A DNA stretch of 49,135 nt from Alphaproteobacteria bacterium (GTDB lineage Bacteria; Pseudomonadota; Alphaproteobacteria; GCA-002720895). A program made the position numbers and the translations under genes. The stretch lies in NCBI GenBank assembly GCA_022450705.1, contig JAKUPP010000004.1:1-49135 (forward strand), read 5' to 3'. A model generated the notes under the pieces. It did not search any database and was not told the DNA's origin. It was given only the letters and a program-made list of their open reading frames with translations. Positions 14,234 through 22,827 of this stretch are shown here, one piece after another; positions within the stretch are counted from its first letter, which is position 1; each line of letters opens with the position of its first letter.

Positions 14234-15664
14234 ATGGATTTAAAATGTAATACACCAGCTGATGTGTTAAAAGCAGCAAAAGATAATAAAGTTAAAATGG
14301 TCGATGTAAAGTTTGTTGATATGCCAGGCATGTGGCAACACTTTAGCGTTCCTCTTCACGAACTTGAAACAAGTTCCTTTACGGATGGTTATGGATTTGA
14401 TGGTTCCTCTATTAGAGGTTATCAAGATATTAATGAAAGTGATATGTTGGTAGTTCCGGATCCAACTACTGCTATTCTTGATCCTTTCACTTCTGTACCT
14501 ACTCTATCTCTAATTTGTAATATTGTTGATCCAATAACAAAACAGCGATATGGAAAAGATCCTAGATATATAATTCATAAAGCTGAAGAATATGTTAAAA
14601 AAGGTGGATTTGGAGATACATGTTACGTTGGGCCTGAAGCCGAGTTCTTTGTTTTTGACAATATACGTTATGACTCTGGTGTAAATTTTGGTTTTTATGA
14701 AATAGATTCTGTAGAAGGAAATTGGAATACAGGTACTGAAGAAGAGCCTGGTAATTTAGGTCATAAACCAAGACCAAAGGAAGGATATTTTCCTACTCCA
14801 CCAGTCGATACTATGCAGGACATTAGAACTGAAATGGTTAATGTAATGGAAGATTGTGGCTTAGATATTGAATGCCATCATCATGAAGTTGCAACTGCTG
14901 GTCAAGCTGAAATTGATATGCGATTTCAAACAATGGCTAAAATGGCAGATCAACAAATGCTTTACAAATATATTGTAAAAAATGTTGCAAAAAATTATGG
15001 GATGACTGCAACTTTTATGCCTAAACCACTTTGGAATGATAATGGTACTGGTATGCATGTGCATTCAAGTATTTGGAGAGATGGAAAACCTTTATTTGCA
15101 GGGAATAAAGCTCTTGGTTTAAGTGATATGGCACTTCATTATATTGGTGGTATCCTTAAACATGGACCTGCAATTTTAGCTTTTACAAATCCTACTACTA
15201 ATTCTTACAAAAGATTAGTGCCTGGTTTTGAAGCGCCGGTTAACCTGGTTTACTCAGCTAGAAATAGATCTGCAGCATGTAGAATACCTATGTATTCACA
15301 AAATCCAAAAGCTAAAAGGGTTGAGTTTAGATGTCCAGATCCTTCTGGTAATCCATACTTAGCTTTTGCAGCAATCGTAATGGCTGGGTTGGATGGGATT
15401 AAGAATAAAATTGATCCAGGTAAACCAACTGAAGGTGATTTGTTTAGTATGACTGAAAGACAGCTATCAAGAATTAAAACTGTTCCGGGTTCTTTGGAAG
15501 GAGTTTTAGATGCGCTTGAGAAAGATCATAAATTCTTATTAGAAGGAGAAGTTTTTTCTAAAGAATTAATTGATACTTGGCTATCATATAAAAGAGAAAC
15601 TGAGGTAGATGAATTAAGACAAAGACCTCATCCTCATGAGTTCTTTTTATATTACGATATTTAA
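14234..15664 (+). CDS. glnA: glutamine synthetase type I
   Basis: A 476-aa ATP-dependent ammonia assimilation enzyme. I place the start at 14234, eight bases after a strong GGAGG; the ORF track start (14219) is a TTG inside that ribosome-binding region. Family blocks are DGSSIRGY (57-63), the metal/glutamate segment [10 protein letters not shown], the [12 protein letters not shown] catalytic loop (268-279), [10 protein letters not shown] (326-335) and NRSAACRIP. The segment that normally carries the adenylylation tyrosine (NLYDLP in E. coli) reads DLFSMT, so the modified residue is Phe404. GlnE-type adenylylation should therefore be impossible, and control would rest on transcription or feedback. 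It converges on the cysteine hydrolase gene with a 1-nt gap. Confidence 0.97.
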   Translation: MDLKCNTPADVLKAAKDNKVKMVDVKFVDMPGMWQHFSVPLHELETSSFTDGYGFDGSSIRGYQDINESDMLVVPDPTTAILDPFTSVPTLSLICNIVDPITKQRYGKDPRYIIHKAEEYVKKGGFGDTCYVGPEAEFFVFDNIRYDSGVNFGFYEIDSVEGNWNTGTEEEPGNLGHKPRPKEGYFPTPPVDTMQDIRTEMVNVMEDCGLDIECHHHEVATAGQAEIDMRFQTMAKMADQQMLYKYIVKNVAKNYGMTATFMPKPLWNDNGTGMHVHSSIWRDGKPLFAGNKALGLSDMALHYIGGILKHGPAILAFTNPTTNSYKRLVPGFEAPVNLVYSARNRSAACRIPMYSQNPKAKRVEFRCPDPSGNPYLAFAAIVMAGLDGIKNKIDPGKPTEGDLFSMTERQLSRIKTVPGSLEGVLDALEKDHKFLLEGEVFSKELIDTWLSYKRETEVDELRQRPHPHEFFLYYDI

Positions 15665-15665
15665 A

Positions 15666-16196
15666 TTATTTTATAAGTTGTGAGATGGCTTTAAATTCAT
15701 TGGTCCCAGATTTTCTTAACCACTCGAATAAAACCATTTCACAACTTACTATTTGAATATTAGGATATTTATCTAATCTGCTAAGTGCTGTTAAATAATC
15801 TTTTTGATATCTAGAAGAAACAGCATCATGAACAATATAGACTCTGTTTTTATTAGCAGTTTCCGCTATATCAATTGCAGTTTGCAAAACACAGATATGA
15901 GACTCGATACCAGAAATAATAAAATGAGTTGCTGATAATTCTTTTATTGGAACTGAAAAAGCAGTTTTTTCTATTAATGTATCATTAGTAGTTAGATTTT
16001 CTTTTATTTTTTTAATAGTATTGCCCAAACCTTTTGGATATTGTTCTGAACATATAACAGGAATTTCTAGAATTTTACTAGCCTTTTGAAGCTTTATTAT
16101 ATTATCAATAAATGTGTGAGGTTTATGCATCGCAGAAACCAACTTTTCTTGGACATCAATAATATATAATATAGATTTCTCTTTTTCTATTAGCAT
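15666..16196 (-). CDS. isochorismatase-like cysteine hydrolase
   Basis: A 176-aa cytoplasmic alpha/beta hydrolase of the isochorismatase superfamily. The catalytic triad is visible: D14 in IIDVQEKL, K77 in LIEKTAFSV and the nucleophile C102 in GIESHICVLQT, preceded by the cis-peptide-like SGIES. Small members of this group include YcaC-type hydrolases, nicotinamidases and ureidoacrylate hydrolases, so it probably hydrolyses an amide or related bond. The metal-binding residues of nicotinamidase are not evident, which argues against that activity. The substrate is unknown. It is downstream of gcrA on the same strand with a 31-nt gap, so the two may be co-transcribed. Confidence 0.85.
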   Translation of the reverse strand: MLIEKEKSILYIIDVQEKLVSAMHKPHTFIDNIIKLQKASKILEIPVICSEQYPKGLGNTIKKIKENLTTNDTLIEKTAFSVPIKELSATHFIISGIESHICVLQTAIDIAETANKNRVYIVHDAVSSRYQKDYLTALSRLDKYPNIQIVSCEMVLFEWLRKSGTNEFKAISQLIK

Positions 16197-16227
16197 TTAA
16201 ATATTCTACTAAAAGAAAATAAAAAAA

Positions 16228-16551
16228 TTAACTTGCTTGTTTTTGTTTTTTTTGTTCTTCGATAATAAGTCTACAATGAAAAGCGCAATATTCTCGTCCT
16301 GGTTGAGCGGTCATGGTACAAGTTGAGTGGGAACATATTTTAGGCTGGTATAATTCTTCAACATTATTATTTTCTTCATAAATTATTTCTTCATTATCTT
16401 CTAATCTACTTGGATGTTTTGGCAAACCTAATCTGTTTGCTTTGCCAATAACTGCATTTCTTGTAGTTCTTAATTGCAAAGCTATTATTCGCGCAGGTTC
16501 TCCCCTATTCCAAAGTCTCCTTAAAACATCTATTTGTTCTTTAGACCACAT
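16228..16551 (-). CDS. gcrA: GcrA family cell-cycle regulator
   Basis: A 107-aa homologue of the alphaproteobacterial regulator that works with sigma-70 at promoters, many of them methylated at GANTC by CcrM. The N terminus is diagnostic: MWSKEQIDVLRRLWNRGEPA then TRNAVIGKANRLGLP. I use the internal ATG at 16551, which gives that N terminus; the longer ORF-track start adds 14 unrelated residues. The C-terminal part has a compact Cys/His cluster (CSHSTC, EYCAFHC) that could bind a metal. It is shorter than Caulobacter GcrA (about 170 aa), mainly through a shorter linker. A good promoter and a 14-bp palindrome lie upstream. Confidence 0.92.
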   Translation of the reverse strand: MWSKEQIDVLRRLWNRGEPARIIALQLRTTRNAVIGKANRLGLPKHPSRLEDNEEIIYEENNNVEELYQPKICSHSTCTMTAQPGREYCAFHCRLIIEEQKKQKQAS

Positions 16552-16578
16552 AATTATACAACATGTTGAATATAGGTA

Positions 16579-16606
16579 ATAATAACATACCATATGATTT
16601 AATCAA
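16579..16606 (-). promoter_or_regulatory. probable gcrA promoter
   Basis: On the minus strand TTGATT (16601-16606) and TATTAT (16579-16584) are separated by 16 bp. The predicted start site is roughly 20 nt before the gcrA ATG. The same hexamers and spacing occur in front of rpsL. Confidence 0.55.
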
Positions 16607-16618
16607 GTATTTATTGTA

Positions 16619-16632
16619 TACTATATATAGTA
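16619..16632. promoter_or_regulatory. perfect 14-bp palindrome upstream of the gcrA promoter
   Basis: TACTATATATAGTA is a perfect inverted repeat about 13 bp upstream of the gcrA -35 element and just after the metE stop. It shares ATACTATATAT with the region upstream of nrdR (10845-10855) and resembles an NrdR box. It could be a regulator site for gcrA or just AT-rich sequence. Confidence 0.35.
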
Positions 16633-16639
16633 GATATAT

Positions 16640-18916
16640 TTATCGTAAAGATTTAGCAACTAAAGTCATAGATTTGAGAGCTTTTTTTACTTCTGGCCAA
16701 CCTCTTGTTTTTAAGCCGCAATCAGGATTTACCCAAATTTTTTCTTTATTTAAATATTTTTGAGCTTTTTTTAATAAAATCTTTATTTCAGAAAAAGTTG
16801 GTACCCTTGGTGAGTGAATATCGTAAACTCCAGGTCCAATGGAATTAGGATATTTATAATTCTTGAAAGAATCTAAAAGTTCCATATTAGATCTTGAAGT
16901 TTCTATTGATATAACGTCAGCATCTAATTTTTCAATTGAGTCTAAAATATCATCAAACTCGCAGTAACACATGTGAGTATGTATTTGTGTTTCATCTTTT
17001 ACAGATGATGAAGCAATTTTAAATGAATCTATTGCCCACTTCAAATAAGAATTCCATTCATTCTTTCTTAAAGGTAAACCTTCTCTTAAAGCAGGCTCAT
17101 CTATTTGTATAATTTTTAATCCATTTTTTTCCAAATCTAAAACTTCATCTAAAAGAGCTAATGCTATTTGTTTACATGTATATTCTCTTGGCTGATCATC
17201 TCTTACAAAAGACCATTGAAGAATGGTAACGGGGCCTGTTAACATCCCTTTGACAATTTTCTTTGTTAATGACTGTGCATATTTAGACCAAAAAATAGTC
17301 ATTGGTTTTGTTCTACTTATATCACCAAAAATAATTGGTGGTTTTACACATCTAGATCCGTAACTTTGAACCCAACCAAACTTTGTAAAAATAAAACCTT
17401 TAAGTTGTTCGCCAAAATATTCGACCATGTCATTTCTTTCAAACTCGCCATGAACAACAACATCTATTCCAATGCTTTCTTGAAACTTAATTGTTTTTTT
17501 TGTCTCTTTTTTTAAAAAATTTTCATATTTTTTTAAGTTTATTTCTTTTCTTTTAAACTTTAGTCTATATTTTCTTACTTCCGAAGTTTGTGGGAACGAA
17601 CCTATTGTTGTTGTAGGAAATAAAGGTAAATTAAGTTCGCTTTGTAACATTTTTCTCAAAAAATAGTTATTTTTTCTTCGTAACATTTTTGAAGAAATGG
17701 ATTTTATTCTTTTTTTTACGAAATTGTCATGTATAAGCTTTGAAGTTTTTCTTTTTTTTACCGAAATATTATTATTCATTAGAAATTTGCTATTTTGTAA
17801 TAAATTAGAATTAAAATATCTTTGTAAAAAAACTATCTCAGTTAACTTTTGATCAGCAAAAGAAAGCCAATCTTTTATATTATTATTTAAACTTTCTTCT
17901 TTATTTAAATCTACAGGGCTATGTAAAAGTGAACAAGATGAAGAGACGATTAACTTATCACTACTTATTTTTCTCTTTATTTTTTTTAATATATCGATGG
18001 ATTTTGATAAGTTATTTTTCCAAATATTTCTTCCATTAATTAAACCAGCTGAAAAAAATTTGTTTTTAGGAAAATTCTGAATAATTTTATTTAAATCCTT
18101 ACTTTCCGTATTTACTAAATCAATATGAATTCCATCTACATTAATTTTCTTTAAAAGACTGTAATTCGGATAAGTAGATGAAAAATATGAAGTTAATAAA
18201 ATTTTTGGTGAATCTTTACTTAAATTTTTATATGTTGAAATAAATTTCTTTTTTATATTATTTTCTATATCTAGCGCTAGTATTGGCTCATCAACTTGAA
18301 TCCATTCAGCTCCAAATTTTTTTAGTAATTTAAAAATTTCTCTATATACAGGAATTAATTTAGTTAATAAATTAAATCTATTAAATTTGTTAGAAGTAGA
18401 TTTTCCTAAAAATAAGAAAGATAGCGGGCCTAATATCACAGGTCTTGTTTTAATGCCAAAATTTTTTGCTTCTAAGAACTCATCTATAATTTTAGAAAAA
18501 GCTAATTTGAATTTTTGATTTGGTTTAAATTCAGGAACTATGTAATGATAATTTGTATCAAACCATTTAGTCATTTCCATAGCTTTAATATCTATTCGTC
18601 CTTTTTGATAACCTCTTGCCATTGCAAAATAGAGTTCTAATATGTTTTTTTTATTCTTTAACTTTTTAAATCTATCAGGGACAGCATCAACCGTTAAACA
18701 CATGTCTAAGACATGGTCGTATAATGAGAAATCATTTGAAGGTATAAAATTTATACCTGCTTTTCTTTGCTTTATCCAATTATTCTTTTTTATATTTGAT
18801 ATATTTTCAAACAAACTTGTTTGATTTATTTTTTTTTTCCAGAAAGATTCTAGAAGCCATTTTAATTCTCTATTTGGTCCAATACGTGGATATCCTAAAT
18901 TTGAGCTTAGTAACAT
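16640..18916 (-). CDS. metE: cobalamin-independent methionine synthase MetE
   Basis: Transfers the methyl group of 5-methyltetrahydrofolate (polyglutamate) to homocysteine, without vitamin B12. The 758-aa length is typical. The N-terminal half begins LGYPRIGPNRELKW and carries the folate-binding scaffold. The C-terminal catalytic half has TTIGSFPQT (about residue 440), the zinc ligands in HTHMCYCEF, and the last zinc cysteine in NPDCGLKTRGW near residue 733. It follows mgtE by 9 nt, so the two are probably on one transcript. I see no SAM riboswitch-like leader in the available space. Presence of MetE means methionine synthesis here need not depend on cobalamin. Confidence 0.96.
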   Translation of the reverse strand: MLLSSNLGYPRIGPNRELKWLLESFWKKKINQTSLFENISNIKKNNWIKQRKAGINFIPSNDFSLYDHVLDMCLTVDAVPDRFKKLKNKKNILELYFAMARGYQKGRIDIKAMEMTKWFDTNYHYIVPEFKPNQKFKLAFSKIIDEFLEAKNFGIKTRPVILGPLSFLFLGKSTSNKFNRFNLLTKLIPVYREIFKLLKKFGAEWIQVDEPILALDIENNIKKKFISTYKNLSKDSPKILLTSYFSSTYPNYSLLKKINVDGIHIDLVNTESKDLNKIIQNFPKNKFFSAGLINGRNIWKNNLSKSIDILKKIKRKISSDKLIVSSSCSLLHSPVDLNKEESLNNNIKDWLSFADQKLTEIVFLQRYFNSNLLQNSKFLMNNNISVKKRKTSKLIHDNFVKKRIKSISSKMLRRKNNYFLRKMLQSELNLPLFPTTTIGSFPQTSEVRKYRLKFKRKEINLKKYENFLKKETKKTIKFQESIGIDVVVHGEFERNDMVEYFGEQLKGFIFTKFGWVQSYGSRCVKPPIIFGDISRTKPMTIFWSKYAQSLTKKIVKGMLTGPVTILQWSFVRDDQPREYTCKQIALALLDEVLDLEKNGLKIIQIDEPALREGLPLRKNEWNSYLKWAIDSFKIASSSVKDETQIHTHMCYCEFDDILDSIEKLDADVISIETSRSNMELLDSFKNYKYPNSIGPGVYDIHSPRVPTFSEIKILLKKAQKYLNKEKIWVNPDCGLKTRGWPEVKKALKSMTLVAKSLR

Positions 18917-18925
18917 AAAAATATT

Positions 18926-20335
18926 CTATAACAAATAAATAGAGCCTAGTCCTAAAAATGTAAAAAAACCAAATATATCAGTTATTGTTGTTAATACTAC
19001 GGTAGATGCTATTGCAGGGTCAATACCTGTTTTATCTAAAATTAAAGGAATTAAGATACCTGATAAACATGCAATAATTAAATTAAGTATCATTGCTGCA
19101 GCTATAACAAAACCTAATAAAGGCATCTGAAACCAATAAGATGCAATTGTTCCAATTATTACGGCAAATATTAATCCGTTAATTGCTCCTACAGCAAATT
19201 CTTTACCTATAACACGTAAAGCATTTGCTCGTGTTATTTCTCTTAAAGCTAAAGCTCTAACCGCTACTGTTAATGTTTGAGTTCCAGCATTTCCACCCAT
19301 CGATGCAACTATAGGCATTAGTATAGCAAGAGCTACAACTTGTTTTAAAGATGTTTCAAAAATACCAATTACAAATGATGCGGCTATTGCTGTAAACAAG
19401 TTTATTAGTAACCAGCCAAATCTAGATTTTATTGTTTGAAGAACTGCGCTATAAGTATCTCCTGATTGAACTCCGCTTAACCTTAACAAATCTTCCTCTG
19501 CCTCTTCTTCAATAATATCAATAATATCATCATGATTAATTTGTCCGACAATTTTACCTGACTTATCTGTAACTGGGGCAGATATCAAATTATTTTGTTT
19601 AAATCCAAGTGCAATTTCTTCTTGGTCAGTGTCTATAGGAATAGTTTTAAATTGTGTATTCATAATATCTTTTACAATAGTGTTGCTGCTAGATCTTACT
19701 ATTGTATTTAAATTTAATGTTCCTATTGGTTTTCTTTTACTATCTAAAATATAAACCTCATATATATCATCGGGCAATAATTCCTTTTTTTGACGCAAAA
19801 ATTTTAATGTTTTTCCTATTGTCCATGAAGCAGAAACAGAGACTACGTTAGTAGACATGATACGACCAGCTGTATCTTCTGGAAACTTTAATCCTTTTTT
19901 TACTAGTTCTCTTTGACTTTTTTTTGGAAGTAATTTTAAATACTGTCCTCTTTTATCTTGATCTAACTCTTCTAAAACAACAATTAAATCATCTGTATCT
20001 AATTTTGAAACAACATCTAAAAATGTATGTTCTCCAACAACAGAAATTATTTCATTTCTTATTTCCTTATCTAATTCTAAAATTATCTCAGGTTCAATAG
20101 AAGAACCTAGAAAAAATATTAATTTCTTTCTATCACCTGCATCTAGTTGTTCAATTATATTTGCAATTTCACCAGAGCTTAAATCAGATAAAAAACTTTG
20201 TGTTTTATCAATTAACCCTAAGTTTATTGAATCCATTAAAGCATTAATGAATTTTGGAGGAACTGGAGCAATCTCTTTTTTTAATTTCTCGTAATCAGTC
20301 CTCTTGTTAAATATTTTTGTTAAAGATTTTAGCAT
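18926..20335 (-). CDS. mgtE: magnesium transporter MgtE
   Basis: A 469-aa Mg2+ channel/transporter. The N-terminal helical MgtE domain (about 30-135) is followed by a tandem CBS pair (about 150-280, with IMSTNVVSV and IMNTQFKTIP) that senses cytoplasmic Mg2+, and by a five-helix membrane domain starting near residue 290 with the GGNAGTQTLTVAVRALA pore motif. Length and domain order match the family. It is upstream of metE in an apparent two-gene unit and downstream of tRNA-Leu on the same strand. No M-box-like leader fits in the roughly 66 nt between the tRNA and the start. Confidence 0.95.
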   Translation of the reverse strand: MLKSLTKIFNKRTDYEKLKKEIAPVPPKFINALMDSINLGLIDKTQSFLSDLSSGEIANIIEQLDAGDRKKLIFFLGSSIEPEIILELDKEIRNEIISVVGEHTFLDVVSKLDTDDLIVVLEELDQDKRGQYLKLLPKKSQRELVKKGLKFPEDTAGRIMSTNVVSVSASWTIGKTLKFLRQKKELLPDDIYEVYILDSKRKPIGTLNLNTIVRSSSNTIVKDIMNTQFKTIPIDTDQEEIALGFKQNNLISAPVTDKSGKIVGQINHDDIIDIIEEEAEEDLLRLSGVQSGDTYSAVLQTIKSRFGWLLINLFTAIAASFVIGIFETSLKQVVALAILMPIVASMGGNAGTQTLTVAVRALALREITRANALRVIGKEFAVGAINGLIFAVIIGTIASYWFQMPLLGFVIAAAMILNLIIACLSGILIPLILDKTGIDPAIASTVVLTTITDIFGFFTFLGLGSIYLL

Positions 20336-20382
20336 TTTTAAATATTTAGAAAATTATTCATAGATATTGCTGTTAAATTGTT

Positions 20383-20399
20383 GTTTTTCAATGAAAAAC
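20383..20399. terminator. short inverted repeat directly after tRNA-Leu
   Basis: GTTTTTCA and TGAAAAAC form a perfect 8-bp inverted repeat around a single base, beginning 3 nt after the encoded CCA end of the tRNA. There is no T tract beyond it, so it may be a processing signal or a weak terminator. Confidence 0.35.
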
Positions 20400-20401
20400 T
20401 T

Positions 20402-20488
20402 TGGTGCGGCCGAGAAGACTTGAACTTCCACAGGATTACTCCCACAGCGCCCTCAACGCTGCGCGTCTACCAATTCCGCCACGGCCGC
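20402..20488 (-). tRNA. tRNA-Leu (GAG anticodon)
   Basis: The minus strand folds as a class II tRNA. The acceptor stem GCGGCCG pairs with CGGCCGC. The D-arm has GGCGGAATTGGTAGACGC, and the anticodon stem CAGCG/CGCTG encloses loop TTGAGGG with anticodon GAG (complement of 20452-20454). A long variable arm is followed by a GTTCAAGTC T-loop. Discriminator A and an encoded CCA (20402-20404) complete the 3' end. The GAG anticodon reads CUC and CUU leucine codons. Confidence 0.97.
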
Positions 20489-20547
20489 ATTTTTTATTAA
20501 AAAAAAATAACGTAATTTTTAAGATTGTTTAGAAGATAAAGATAAAT

Positions 20548-20856
20548 TTATATGGTTTCAAGAATTTTTATTCCTTTTATATTATTTTTCATTTCAGTAA
20601 AATCATCTATATAATCCACTGTTATATCGTCAACTTCCGCTAACGGAGGCCCTTTTTTACATTTTTTTATCATTTCATTTAGATTTTTTTCTAGACCCGA
20701 AATTTCAGCCTCAACTTTATTGCTATTTCTATTTCTGACCCATCCTTTTAATTTTTTCTTTTCACCTTCACTTTGAAACCACCAGCGATATGAGACACCT
20801 TGAACTCTTCCCGAAATATAAATATGTACAATTTTTATAGGATTATTATTCATCAA
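20548..20856 (-). CDS. acyP: acylphosphatase
   Basis: A 102-aa acylphosphatase, which hydrolyses carboxyl-phosphate anhydrides such as acetyl phosphate. The family signature GRVQGVSYRWW supplies the phosphate-binding loop with catalytic R24, and GWVRNRNSNKVEAEISG supplies N42. Length is slightly above the usual 90-98. The start overlaps the end of pccA by 11 nt, so it is probably translated from the propionyl-CoA carboxylase transcript. Why it is coupled is unknown; hydrolysis of a leaked carboxyphosphate-type intermediate is a speculative idea. Confidence 0.93.
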   Translation of the reverse strand: MMNNNPIKIVHIYISGRVQGVSYRWWFQSEGEKKKLKGWVRNRNSNKVEAEISGLEKNLNEMIKKCKKGPPLAEVDDITVDYIDDFTEMKNNIKGIKILETI

Positions 20857-22822
20857 ATTCTATGAGCACTTGGTCAACTTCAACAGCGTCATTAGGTTTT
20901 ACGTTTATTTTTTTTATTTTTGTATCTTTATCAGCTGTTATTAAATTTTCCATCTTCATTGCTTCAAGTATTAATAAATTTTCTCCAGACTTTATTTTTT
21001 GTCCATCTTTAACATTTATAGAAACAATTTTTCCAGGCATAGGTGCTAATAAAAACTTTGATAAATCTACAACATCTTCTTCAATCATATATTTCTCAAA
21101 TTTTGCAGTATTTTTATCATAAAAAACAAAATCAAATGAATAATCTAAATATGTAATAGAAGAGTAACTTTTAAATTTATCAAATTGTAATAGATATTTT
21201 TTTTTATTTATTTGAATATCAATTAAACTGTCATTTATTTTCCATGAACTTTTCACTTTAAATGAAGAATTTTTATAAATAATCTTAACTAAACCTTTTT
21301 TTCCTTCCTTAATTTCAACGGGGTACTTTTTTTTATCTAAAATTAAAACATAAGAACTCATTTTTTTATCAAAAAAATTATGACTTTCATTTTTTAAATA
21401 CTTGTATCCAATATATGAAGCAACAGAGATAAATATTTTTTTAAAGAGCTTATTTGGTGGTTGTGGATAGTTATAACCATCTTTGTATTCTTGATCTAAA
21501 AGTCCTGTGTGTATATCTCCTTTGGAAAAATTCTCAGATTTAAAAATAGAAATTAAAAACTTAATATTATTATTAAATCCTCTTAAATAATAAGAATTTA
21601 AAGCTTTTATCATTGTGCCAATGCACTGACTTCTATTCTTTCCTTTAACAACTAATTTAGCAAGCATAGGATCATAATTAATACTTACATCTGAGCCGTT
21701 AATAATACCTGAATCTAAACGTACATTTTTTAAATCTATTGGCTCAATATACTTTTTTACCCTTCCAACAGATGGTAAAAAATTTCTAATTGGATCTTCT
21801 GAATAAATTCTTGCCTCCATTGCCCAACCATTAATTTTTACATCATTTTGTTTAATTTTTAATTTTTTTTCATCTGCAATCCTTATCATTTGCTCGACTA
21901 AATCAATATTGGTAATTTCTTCAGTTACAGGGTGCTCTACCTGTAATCTTGTATTCATTTCTAAGAAATAAAAATTATTTTTTTGGTCTACTATAAATTC
22001 AACTGTTCCTGCTGATTGGTATCCTACTGCTTTGGCTAATGCTACTGCTTGTTCTCCCATTTCCCTTCTTAGTTTTTTAGATACAACGGAACTTGGCGCT
22101 TCTTCAATAATTTTTTGATGTCTTCTTTGTATTGAACACTCTCTTTCACCTAAATGAATTACATTTCCAAACTGATCAGCTAAAATTTGTATTTCAATAT
22201 GTCTAGGTTTTTCAATATATTTTTCTATAAATACTCTAGAATCTCCAAAACTTGATTTGGCTTCACTTGAGGCTAGTTGGAATGCATCTTTTACTTCTTT
22301 TGAGTTTCTTACAATTCTCATACCTTTTCCACCGCCCCCAGCAGAAGCTTTTATCATTAATGGAAAACCAATATCTTTAGAAATATTTGACGCATGCGAG
22401 TGATCCTTAATCACATCATTAAAACCAGGTATTGTATTTACTTTTGCCTTAATTGCTAAATTTTTAGATTGAATTTTGTCGCCCATAATTTTAATAGCTT
22501 CAATATTGGGACCAATAAATTTTATTTTTTCCTTTGATAGCTTTTGAACAAATTTAGAATTTTCAGATAAAAAACCGTATCCAGGATGTATAGCATCAGA
22601 ATTTGTTTCTTTAATTGCATTAATTATTTTTTCTATTGAAAGATAGCTTTCAGATGCAGGGGCCGGACCAATTAGAATAGATTCATCTGCTTCTAAAACA
22701 TGTTTAGAATATTCATCAGCTTCAGAATATACTGCGACTGTTCTTATTCCCATTTTTTTTGCAGTTTTGATTACTCTACATGCAATCTCTCCCCTGTTTG
22801 CAATGAGTATTTTTTTAATCAT
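20846..22822 (-). CDS. pccA: propionyl-CoA carboxylase (acyl-CoA carboxylase) biotin-containing alpha subunit
   Basis: A 658-aa subunit with biotin carboxylase at the N terminus (IKKILIANRGEIACRVI; ATP-grasp glycine loop KASAGGGGKGMRI; EMNTRLQVEHPVTE at about 290) and a C-terminal biotinyl domain with the acceptor lysine K623 in LEAMKMEN. The middle section (about 450-580) is the subunit-interaction domain and is lysine-rich and diverged. With PccB it carboxylates propionyl-CoA to methylmalonyl-CoA, feeding odd-chain, branched-chain and possibly DMSP-derived carbon into succinyl-CoA. It lies 5 nt after pccB. A 3-methylcrotonyl-CoA carboxylase alpha subunit is the main alternative; the partner's sequence favours PCC. 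Confidence 0.92.
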   Translation of the reverse strand: MIKKILIANRGEIACRVIKTAKKMGIRTVAVYSEADEYSKHVLEADESILIGPAPASESYLSIEKIINAIKETNSDAIHPGYGFLSENSKFVQKLSKEKIKFIGPNIEAIKIMGDKIQSKNLAIKAKVNTIPGFNDVIKDHSHASNISKDIGFPLMIKASAGGGGKGMRIVRNSKEVKDAFQLASSEAKSSFGDSRVFIEKYIEKPRHIEIQILADQFGNVIHLGERECSIQRRHQKIIEEAPSSVVSKKLRREMGEQAVALAKAVGYQSAGTVEFIVDQKNNFYFLEMNTRLQVEHPVTEEITNIDLVEQMIRIADEKKLKIKQNDVKINGWAMEARIYSEDPIRNFLPSVGRVKKYIEPIDLKNVRLDSGIINGSDVSINYDPMLAKLVVKGKNRSQCIGTMIKALNSYYLRGFNNNIKFLISIFKSENFSKGDIHTGLLDQEYKDGYNYPQPPNKLFKKIFISVASYIGYKYLKNESHNFFDKKMSSYVLILDKKKYPVEIKEGKKGLVKIIYKNSSFKVKSSWKINDSLIDIQINKKKYLLQFDKFKSYSSITYLDYSFDFVFYDKNTAKFEKYMIEEDVVDLSKFLLAPMPGKIVSINVKDGQKIKSGENLLILEAMKMENLITADKDTKIKKINVKPNDAVEVDQVLIEFDE

Positions 22823-22827
22823 TATAA

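Noticed and set aside
20336-20401. A riboswitch (M-box or SAM type) before mgtE-metE.
   Set aside because: The space between the tRNA and mgtE is too short and shows only a small inverted repeat.
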